From the NCBI GenBank assembly GCA_946221825.1, contig CAMINA010000025.1, positions 1 through 13,597 of the forward strand: 13,597 bases of DNA, in the 5' to 3' direction. The notes beneath the pieces are model-generated. The model did not search any database, was not told where the DNA came from, and was given only the letters and a program-made list of their open reading frames with translations. Made by a program: the position numbers and the translations under genes. The DNA comes from an uncultured Nesterenkonia sp. GTDB taxonomy: Bacteria; Actinomycetota; Actinomycetes; Actinomycetales; Micrococcaceae. Of the stretch, positions 1 to 5,978 are shown one piece after another. Numbering within the stretch: position 1 is the first letter of the stretch; each line of letters begins with the position of its first letter.

Positions 1-60
1 GACCAAGGGCGTCGGGACGAGCTGCTGGCCGCTGTGGACACCTGGCTGGCCGAGGGCTGA
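1..60 (+). CDS. C-terminal end of an unrecognised protein (partial)
   Basis: The reading frame from base 1 is open and ends in TGA at 58-60. It gives a 19-residue C-terminus ending in LAEG, with high-GC codon use. The fragment is too short to assign a family. It abuts or overlaps the MobA-like gene, so the two are probably co-transcribed, and it may belong to the same molybdenum-enzyme locus. No function is proposed. Confidence 0.55.
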   Translation, partial: DQGRRDELLAAVDTWLAEG

Positions 61-659
61 GCACCACGACGGCGACCATCATCCTCGCGGCCGGAGCCGG
101 CCGACGCCTGGGCGGGCGCAGCAAGGCGCTGCTGCAGGTGGACTCCGAGCCTCTGGGGATCCGTGCGCTGTCTGCGGCCCTCGCCGCAGGCACCGTCCCG
201 GTCCTGGTGCTGGGCTGGGAGGCCCCACAGGTGGAGACGCAGCTGCGACAGGCGGAGGCCGAGCTGATGAGTCGGGCCGCGGTGGTCCACGCCGACGACT
301 GGGAGACGGGCCTTTCGGCGTCGTTCCGCGCCGGGGTGAGAACAGCGCACGACGCCGGCTTCTCCCACTGCGCCGTGCTGTTGGTGGATCAGCCGGGGAT
401 CGGTGAGGACGCGTTGGCGGCCGTGCTGGCCGATCACGAACCCGGACGGATCACCCGCGGCTGTGTGGAGTGGAGGCCGAGTCACCCGGTGGTCTTCGAC
501 ATCGAGGACGCCCTGGCCGCGGCTGCGCTGGCCTCCGCCGATGAGGGTGCACGGTCCTATCTGAAGGCTCATGCGGGCCGTGTGGACCTGGTGGACATCA
601 CTGACCTCGCCGACGACGCCGACCTGGACACCCCCGAGGACCTCGCCTCCTTCTCCTGA
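57..659 (+). CDS. MobA-like nucleotidyltransferase (molybdenum cofactor cytidylyl/guanylyltransferase family)
   Basis: This is a cytoplasmic NTP transferase of the MobA/MocA type. The likely reaction is CTP plus molybdopterin giving the cytosine dinucleotide cofactor, which xanthine dehydrogenase-family hydroxylases use. The N-terminal nucleotide-binding signature LAAGAGRRLGG...SKALL is encoded at about 84-134. VDQPG (about 385-400) is the metal-binding acidic motif, HPVVF follows at about 483-497, and DLDTPEDL closes the domain near the C-terminus, as is usual. The first ATG/GTG in this frame is GTG 138, which would delete the whole signature, so the true start must lie upstream. The frame is open to the window edge without ATG, GTG or TTG. 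The best local candidate is CTG at 57-59, which overlaps the upstream TGA as CTGA and gives about 200 residues, the normal family length. A start before base 1 remains possible. Its neighbours are a Mo hydroxylase and XdhC, which it would serve. Confidence 0.8.
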   Translation: MSTTTATIILAAGAGRRLGGRSKALLQVDSEPLGIRALSAALAAGTVPVLVLGWEAPQVETQLRQAEAELMSRAAVVHADDWETGLSASFRAGVRTAHDAGFSHCAVLLVDQPGIGEDALAAVLADHEPGRITRGCVEWRPSHPVVFDIEDALAAAALASADEGARSYLKAHAGRVDLVDITDLADDADLDTPEDLASFS

Positions 660-682
660 CTCCGTGCCCTCCTTAGCCTCTC

Positions 683-753
683 GTCGTGTGGGCACTTCCA
701 GGCGTTCTCAGCCTCCCGACGCCGCTCAGAGCGTCTCAAAGTGCCCACACAAC
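683..753. repeat. Intergenic inverted repeat between convergent genes
   Basis: The arms 686-697 (GTGTGGGCACTT) and 739-750 are perfect 12-bp reverse complements, and two further pairs lie beyond one mismatch (683/753 and 684/752). The 41-nt interior contains a second small stem, GACGC at 718-722 with GCGTC at 731-735. The element occupies most of the 110-bp gap between the MobA-like gene and the Mo hydroxylase gene, which end toward it. It could act as a bidirectional transcription end, but neither side has a T tract, so a dispersed palindromic repeat is an equal possibility. Nothing else is seen in this gap. Confidence 0.7.
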
Positions 754-769
754 CGATGTCGGCTGGTGC

Positions 770-3700
770 TCAGCTGGCTTCCTCCGCGCGCAGGGCGGCC
801 GCGATCCGGTCCTTGCGGAACGGAGTCCGGCTCAGGCGGATGCCGATCGCGTCGCGGATCGCATTGCCCAGTGCCGGAGCCACGGGGTTGAACGGGGACT
901 CCGACATGGACTTCGCCCCCAGCGGTCCCAGGTGATCCCGCGTCTGAGCGAAGTGCACCTCGGTCTTCGCCACATCCGCCATCTGGGGGATGTGATAGTT
1001 CCGCAGGATGTCCGTGGTGATCCGCCCCTCGGCGTCGATCTCCACCTCTTCGAACAGGGCGGCGCCGATGGCCTGGGCCGCGCCGCCCTCCACCTGCCCG
1101 CGGGCCTGGGCCTCGTTGAGCACTGTTCCGGCGTCGGCGGCCTGGACTGACTGCAGGATCACCAGAGTGCCGCTGCGGCGGTCCACCGCCACACGGAACC
1201 CATGGACGTTGAACGCGGCGCTCCGCGGGGTGCCCGCCCAGGAGCCGGTGCCCACACAGTCGGCGGGGCTGACGTCCTCGGGCAGGGCGGCGAGCTGTTC
1301 GCGCAGATCTTGGGCGGCGGCGTGAGCGGCCTTGACCCCCACAGTGATGCCGGTGGAGGCGAAGGCCCCGGTGTCATGGGAGACCAGCTCAGTGTCCGCC
1401 TGACGCAGCCGTATCTTCTCCGCGGTGGTGCCCAGCACCTCGGCCACCACCTGGCGGTGGACGGTGGAGGTTCCGTTGCCGAACTCGGCGGTGCCCACCT
1501 TCAGCTCGAAGGCACCATCTCCCAGGGGTCGGATCTCCGCATGAGAATGGTGGCCGTTGGGCGGGGCGGTATCGATCATCGCCACCGCAGACCCGACGCC
1601 GACCGCCCAGTCCCCGCGGGGTCCTGGGGTGAAGCCGTGGCGCTCCTCGGCCAGGCGGGCCTCGCACTGGGCGAGCTCCTCAGTATTCAGGTCTCCGGTC
1701 CGCAGCTCGCGCGCCATGATCTCCACGCACTGCTGGAGGCCGCGGACGTCGGCTTCGACGTCGTCGCCCTCTGCACCGAAGAGACTCTCCCCGTACCGGA
1801 CGATGTTCGCCGTCTTGAACTCCAGCGGGTCACGGCCCAGCTGATGGGCCAGCTCGTCCATCGCGCAGTCCACGGCGAAGAGCGTCTGGCTGAGCCCGTA
1901 CCCCCGGAACGCCCCCGAGGGAGGGTTGTTCGTGTAGACGACCCGCGCGGAGACCCGCTTGGCCGGGGCCGAGTAGATCTGCATGGACTCGTGCGCCGAA
2001 TGGAACATGACACCGGGCCCGTGGTTGCCGTAGGCGCCGGTGTCGGAGAGGATCTCCAGCTGCTGGGCGGTGAGCTTCCCCTCGGCGTCGGCGCCCAGGC
2101 TGACATCGATCGTGTAGGGATGCCGCGTGGTGGTGGCGGTGAGCGCCTCGGTGCGGGTCAGCTCCCAGGAGACCGGCCGCCGGATGCCGCGTTCGGCCAA
2201 CGTCCTGAGCACCAGCAGCACGATGTCCTCGGTGAGCACCTCCTGCTTGGATCCGAAACCGCCGCCGACGCGCGGCGCGTAGACCCGCAGCTGGTCCGGG
2301 GAGAGCCCGAAGATGCGGCAGAGCGTCCGCCGCGCGAGGAAGGGGACCTGGGTGGAGGAACGCAGCGTGTAGCGGCCCTCCTCGTCGATCCAGCCCCGGG
2401 CTCCGTGGGTCTCGAGAGCTGCGTGGGAGGTCCGGTGGGTCTGGAAGCGGGCGGTGTAGGTGTGCGCGGAGCTCTTCAGTGCGCTCTCGGCGTCGCCGGC
2501 CGATGCTTCAGCAGAGGCGACCAGGTTCCGCTGCGGGTCCTGGGCGGGGAAGTACTCGCTGCCCAGGGCGTCGGTGCGCGGGGATCCGTCGTCGGGATGC
2601 AGCCTCGGCGCGTCCTCGCAGAGCGCCTCGGCAGGGTCGAAGACGGCCGGCAGCGGGTCATAGTCCACCTCGATCAGCCGGGCGGCCCGTGCCGCCTCGC
2701 GCCGTGACTCCGCGACGACGACGGCCACGCGCTGACCCACGTGGCGCACTGTGTCATCCAGCAGCCGGGTGTCGGCCGGGTCATCGCCGACCAGCTCGTG
2801 CTGAGCGGTGGAGTACCGGACATCGGCCGGAACGTCCTGGTGAGTCAGCACGGCGACCACGCCGGGGGAGGCCAGCGCGGCCGAGGTGTCGATGCTGCGG
2901 ATCCGGGCGTGCGCCGTCGGGCTGCGGTGCACCACCACATGCAACGGCGATTCGAGCGGGGTTTTGGCCCTTTCGGAGCCGCTTTTGGGGGTCATAAGGG
3001 CCAAAACCCCGCTCGAATCGCCTGGAGTGGGCTGGTAGGTGTCGAAGGTGTAGTCCACTGTCCCGGTGACCACGCCGGGGCCTGCCGGGGGCATCGGGCT
3101 GGTGCCGGGGGAGTCCTCCTCGGTGACCCGCGGCTGCTCAGCACCGTCCAGCGCTTCAGTGATGGAGCAGTAGCCGGTGCAGCGGCAGAGATTGCCTTTG
3201 AACTTCCGCTCCTGCGCACCGCCGCGTCCCTGGTCATCAGCACTGGCGGTCATGATGAAGCCGGCGGTGCAGTATCCGCATTGGAAGCCGTGAGAGTTTA
3301 GGAAATCGCGCTGCGTGGGGTGCAGCTTCTCCCGCAGCGCAGACAGCGAGGGCGTCTCACCCGCCTCGCGGGACGCGCGCACAAGCTCGGAAGCCTCAGG
3401 GGCAAGACCTTCCAGAGTGGTGATCTGTGCTCCGGCCGCACGATCTGCCGGGATGATGCAGCTGTGCACGGCTTTCGGAGCCTGACCCGGCTGGGCGATC
3501 TGGACAGTGCAGGCGCCGCAGTCGCCGGCATCGCAGCCGCGCTTGACCGCGTGAGCGCCCTGATCACGCAGCCACGTGCGCAGACACTGCCCCGGCTGCG
3601 GATCCACAGTGCGCTGACTGCCGTCCACCACAGCAGTGGGATCCGTGCTCTCGGCGGGCTGGGCGGCCTCCGGATGGAGGGTGGGCTCGGGCAGGGCAGC

Positions 3701-4654
3701 AGCACTCCCGACGCCGGCTGGTCCAGTCGCCGCGGCAGCTTCCGCTGAGCTGCGGCCCGGCGCCGGGCTCGCTGTGGACACCGCGCCCAGCTCAGCAGCC
3801 AGTTCGGCGGCCAGGCGTTCGGTGACCTCGGCGCGCCACTCGGGCTCGCCGTGGACGTCGTCATGCCACAGCTCGTCCGGGATCTGGCTGCGCACGGCCT
3901 GGGCCGCCTGATCAACTGGGACTTCCAGGATCACTGGTCGCCGGGTGCTGGCGGTGATGGTCAGCCGGACCGTCGTTCTCCCAGGCACTGGAGATGCGAG
4001 CAGGAAGGCCGCCGAGCGTCCGTAGCGGGTCAGCGATTCTCGCGCCATGAGTGTGGTCCGCTCCAGAGCATGGGCCGGCACGAAGAACGCGCGGATCAGT
4101 TCTCCGGACTTCAGCGCAGTCTGGCCCACGCCGGTCACCAGCTCGGACACCAGCACTTGACGACGCCGGCCCCCGGGGCTCAGCACCACGGCCTGGGCCT
4201 CTATGGCTGAGAGCCAGGAGGTCATCGGGCCGGCGGGCAGGGCAGTGGCCACGTTGCCTCCGACGGTGGAGGTGTTCCACACCTTCCAGGAGGCCACGAA
4301 GGCTTGGGCCGCTGGGATCATCAGGTCCAGCCCGGGCAGTTCAGCGCTCGCTCCGCCGCGGTCTGATCGGAGGGTCTGGGTGCGGAGGGTCTTCGCGGCG
4401 TCGTGGAACTGCGCGACGGTGCAGGTGGCCGCGATCTCCAGACCTCGCCACCCGGTGCCGGTGGAGTCGGTCTCATGCCAGGTCAGGGGAGCCCATCCGG
4501 CACGGGTGATGTCCAGCATGCGCTGCGGCTCAGCGGTGGTGAAGTCGTGACCGTAGGAGTAGAGGACCGTGCCGCCGGCTAGCCAGACATCGCCGGGGCG
4601 GAAGTCCTCCGGGTCTGCGCTGGTCAGGGTGGTGTTGACGCTGGTGATGTCCAT
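770..4654 (-). CDS. Three-domain molybdenum hydroxylase (xanthine dehydrogenase family; FAD, 2Fe-2S and Mo domains fused)
   Basis: The protein has 1294 residues; family members of this kind oxidise purine-type heterocycles with water as oxygen donor. Residues 1-290 form a CoxM-like FAD domain (AGGT at 26-29, VGGNVATALPAG at 131-142). Residues 291-345 are an Ala/Pro-rich linker. Residues 346-505 carry two [2Fe-2S] clusters: C374, C379, C382, C399, then C459, C462, C490, C492. From about 525 comes the Moco domain, with STQ (Q769), GGGFGSK (797-803), AFRGYG (R917) and catalytic Glu1252 in SMSESP. The CO dehydrogenase active-loop motif is absent. The start ATG is separated by one base from the xdhC stop, indicating translational coupling. 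The domain order differs from eukaryotic XDH. Residues 545-570 are encoded by a perfect palindrome (2946-3022) that interrupts the usual PG-LLH sequence. Substrate is not proven: Glu802 of bovine XDH appears kept as E836, but Arg880 seems replaced by Gly. Confidence 0.9.
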   Translation of the reverse strand: MDITSVNTTLTSADPEDFRPGDVWLAGGTVLYSYGHDFTTAEPQRMLDITRAGWAPLTWHETDSTGTGWRGLEIAATCTVAQFHDAAKTLRTQTLRSDRGGASAELPGLDLMIPAAQAFVASWKVWNTSTVGGNVATALPAGPMTSWLSAIEAQAVVLSPGGRRRQVLVSELVTGVGQTALKSGELIRAFFVPAHALERTTLMARESLTRYGRSAAFLLASPVPGRTTVRLTITASTRRPVILEVPVDQAAQAVRSQIPDELWHDDVHGEPEWRAEVTERLAAELAAELGAVSTASPAPGRSSAEAAAATGPAGVGSAAALPEPTLHPEAAQPAESTDPTAVVDGSQRTVDPQPGQCLRTWLRDQGAHAVKRGCDAGDCGACTVQIAQPGQAPKAVHSCIIPADRAAGAQITTLEGLAPEASELVRASREAGETPSLSALREKLHPTQRDFLNSHGFQCGYCTAGFIMTASADDQGRGGAQERKFKGNLCRCTGYCSITEALDGAEQPRVTEEDSPGTSPMPPAGPGVVTGTVDYTFDTYQPTPGDSSGVLALMTPKSGSERAKTPLESPLHVVVHRSPTAHARIRSIDTSAALASPGVVAVLTHQDVPADVRYSTAQHELVGDDPADTRLLDDTVRHVGQRVAVVVAESRREAARAARLIEVDYDPLPAVFDPAEALCEDAPRLHPDDGSPRTDALGSEYFPAQDPQRNLVASAEASAGDAESALKSSAHTYTARFQTHRTSHAALETHGARGWIDEEGRYTLRSSTQVPFLARRTLCRIFGLSPDQLRVYAPRVGGGFGSKQEVLTEDIVLLVLRTLAERGIRRPVSWELTRTEALTATTTRHPYTIDVSLGADAEGKLTAQQLEILSDTGAYGNHGPGVMFHSAHESMQIYSAPAKRVSARVVYTNNPPSGAFRGYGLSQTLFAVDCAMDELAHQLGRDPLEFKTANIVRYGESLFGAEGDDVEADVRGLQQCVEIMARELRTGDLNTEELAQCEARLAEERHGFTPGPRGDWAVGVGSAVAMIDTAPPNGHHSHAEIRPLGDGAFELKVGTAEFGNGTSTVHRQVVAEVLGTTAEKIRLRQADTELVSHDTGAFASTGITVGVKAAHAAAQDLREQLAALPEDVSPADCVGTGSWAGTPRSAAFNVHGFRVAVDRRSGTLVILQSVQAADAGTVLNEAQARGQVEGGAAQAIGAALFEEVEIDAEGRITTDILRNYHIPQMADVAKTEVHFAQTRDHLGPLGAKSMSESPFNPVAPALGNAIRDAIGIRLSRTPFRKDRIAAALRAEEAS
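2946..3022. repeat. 77-bp palindromic element inserted in frame in a coding sequence
   Basis: Arms 2946-2972 and 2996-3022 are perfect 27-bp reverse complements separated by a 23-nt loop (2973-2995). The element lies wholly inside the Mo hydroxylase gene. It is read through without a stop as residues 545-570 (GDSSGVLALM, then TPKSGSERAKTPLESP). Family members usually have PG-LLH directly at this point, just ahead of the RSPxAHARI motif, so these residues look like an insert of about 26 codons. There is no T tract on either side, so it is not a standard terminator. It has the look of a mobile palindromic repeat that has landed in a gene and stayed translatable. Confidence 0.85.
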
Positions 4655-4655
4655 C

Positions 4656-5834
4656 TCAGACCGCCATCTCTCGGGTGATGCTGATGCTGCGTCCTCTGCT
4701 GCGGTTCACCGGGCCGGACTGCTCGGAGAGGGGTGTGCCGAGACGTTCTGGGTTCTCCGCCGCGGTGCGTCCCCGGGCCGTCGTATCGGCCGAGTTCCGC
4801 GCGGCGATGAATTCCGCGAACATGGACACCGCCGTCTCCGCCGCGGTGGAGGCTTGGAGGTCCAGGCCCAGGGGAGTGCGGATCGCGCGGATGCTCTCCT
4901 CGCAGTGGCCGCGCTCCTGCAGGGCCTCTGCCCGGCGGGCCGTCGCACGGCGCGAGCCCATGGCGCCCAGGAAGTCCACCGTCTGCGGGGTGGCAGAGGA
5001 ATCCTCAGCACTCACCAGCTCACCACTCAGCAGCGCAGGCAGAGCCGCATCCAGCACCGGAACGTCCAGGTCCGGATGGTGGGTCATCACGCAGATCGCC
5101 GTCCACGGGCGCAGGCCCGAAGCACCAGAACCACCAGCACCAGCACCCGAAACATCAGAACCACCACCAGCACCACCCAACAGCTCGCGGATGACCGTCA
5201 CCGGCTCGCCCACAGTCAGCTCGACACCCTGGGGGACACGTTCCGCCGTGGCGAAGGCTGGGCGGACATCCACCATCTGCACCCGCCAGCCCGCCTGGAG
5301 ACCGAGCCGCGCCAGATGCACAGAGACATCGTGGACGCCGCTGAGGATCAGCAGGGGAGCGCCGTCGCGCCGTTCCTCGATGACCAGGGCCGGGGCCTCG
5401 GCAGAGAGTTCAGCAGCGGCGTCGTCGTGGATCCTTCGGGTGAGCTGGGCCGGAGTGCGCGGATCCTGCCGCGCCAGGGAACGCAGCTGCTCACGCTGCT
5501 CAGGCTCCAGGGAGGCCAACGGCTGGATGACCACGTCGATCTGCCCTCCGCAGGTCAGCGCCACGCCGAGGCCTTGCCGTTCGAAGAGGGTGCCGTCGGG
5601 ACCGAAGGATTCGCAGCGGGTCATTCCGCTGCTGATCGTGTCCTGGGCCAGGGCGGCCACGGAGGATTCCACGCAGCCTCCGGAGAGGGAGCCGATGATC
5701 TGGAGATCCGCGGAGACTGCCATGGAGGTCCCCACGGGACTGGGCGAGGAGCCCGTGATCGAAACGATCGTTGCAATGGCCCAGCGCTGCGGCTCCTCGA
5801 AGCACTCTGTGTACGCGGTGACCCTGTCCAACAT
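4656..5834 (-). CDS. xdhC: XdhC/CoxI family molybdenum hydroxylase maturation factor
   Basis: The 392-residue cytoplasmic factor belongs to a family that binds the molybdenum cofactor, promotes addition of the terminal sulfur ligand, and inserts the cofactor into the apo-hydroxylase. The N-terminal XdhC_CoxI domain shows ITGSSPSPVG (26-35), SGGCVE (51-56) and LTCGGQ (93-98). The C-terminal Rossmann-like domain shows LILSGVHDVS (162-171), THHPDLD (251-257) and GAMGSRR (290-296). Residues 219-240 are a Gly/Ala/Ser-rich low-complexity stretch, and the C-terminus has an extra Ser/Arg-rich tail of about 40 residues. The start ATG is preceded by a strong Shine-Dalgarno, GAGGAGGT (5847-5840), with 5-nt spacing. 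It is the first gene of a two-gene operon with the hydroxylase it is expected to mature. Confidence 0.9.
   Translation of the reverse strand: MLDRVTAYTECFEEPQRWAIATIVSITGSSPSPVGTSMAVSADLQIIGSLSGGCVESSVAALAQDTISSGMTRCESFGPDGTLFERQGLGVALTCGGQIDVVIQPLASLEPEQREQLRSLARQDPRTPAQLTRRIHDDAAAELSAEAPALVIEERRDGAPLLILSGVHDVSVHLARLGLQAGWRVQMVDVRPAFATAERVPQGVELTVGEPVTVIRELLGGAGGGSDVSGAGAGGSGASGLRPWTAICVMTHHPDLDVPVLDAALPALLSGELVSAEDSSATPQTVDFLGAMGSRRATARRAEALQERGHCEESIRAIRTPLGLDLQASTAAETAVSMFAEFIAARNSADTTARGRTAAENPERLGTPLSEQSGPVNRSRGRSISITREMAV
5112..5180 (-). repeat. Low-complexity Gly-rich coding stretch in xdhC
   Basis: The + strand shows a run of degenerate CCACCAGCACC-like units. It is translated on the minus strand as residues 219-241 of XdhC, mostly Gly, Ala and Ser. 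It falls between the VIREL and TAICVMTHHP segments of the C-terminal domain, where family members usually have a short loop. It is probably a flexible loop expanded by slippage. Confidence 0.6.
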
Positions 5835-5907
5835 GGGGCACCTCCTCGACGTCCGATCTGCATCCTGAAGCTCACAGCCTAGGTGCGGTGTATGACAGCA
5901 GTGTTAC
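5835..5907 (-). promoter_or_regulatory. Probable xdhC promoter and leader
   Basis: On the minus strand the xdhC ATG has a GAGGAGGT ribosome site (5847-5840). A TANNNT hexamer, TAGGCT, lies at 5881-5876 and would give a leader of about 35-40 nt. No convincing -35 element is seen. Further upstream on this strand, GTAAC (5907-5903) and GTCAT (5896-5892) are 11 bp apart. They could be part of the same phased-box system as the divergent promoter. Confidence 0.35.
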
Positions 5908-5917
5908 AGGTCTCCCT

Positions 5918-5978
5918 TTAACTCTGCCGTAACGGAGGGGAAGGTCGCCAGAAACATCCGTTTCATAGCGTGGCCGGC
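5918..5978 (+). promoter_or_regulatory. Promoter with 11-bp-phased GTAAC/GAAAC boxes (GlnR-like) for the deaminase/transporter operon
   Basis: Pentamers fall on an exact 11-bp pitch: TTAAC 5918, GTAAC 5929, GAAGG 5940 and GAAAC 5951. The actinobacterial GlnR box is GTnAC-n6-GAAAC, also on an 11-bp pitch. A -10 hexamer TAGCGT (5966-5971) starts 15 bp after the start of the last box. Transcription would begin about 7 nt beyond it, at or next to ATG 5979, and no Shine-Dalgarno is present, so the mRNA looks leaderless. GAAAC-ATCC-GTTTC (5951-5964) is also a dyad, so a dimeric repressor operator is an alternative reading. The same arrangement recurs before the gene at 13439. Confidence 0.6.

Noticed and set aside
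1202..2707. Long + strand open frame of 501 codons opposite the Mo hydroxylase gene
   Set aside because: It lies fully antisense to a gene with unmistakable domains. Its composition (Gly, Arg, Val, Leu, His) is typical of a GC-rich shadow frame, and no motif is seen.
2946..3022. The palindrome as a rho-independent terminator
   Set aside because: There is no T run after the stem on either strand, and it lies in the middle of an uninterrupted 1294-codon frame whose downstream half is conserved.
770..4654. Assignment as aerobic CO dehydrogenase
   Set aside because: The gene order and domains are cox-like, but the CoxL active-site loop with its Cys is absent and an AFRG-type loop is present instead.
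5110..5180. CCACCAGCACC-like units as a CRISPR array or functional tandem repeat
   Set aside because: The units are short and degenerate, have no spacers, and are part of the XdhC coding frame.
5970..5978. GTG 5970 as start of the first deaminase
   Set aside because: It lies inside the TAGCGT -10 hexamer and upstream of the predicted transcript start. ATG 5979 fits better and matches the arrangement at 13439.
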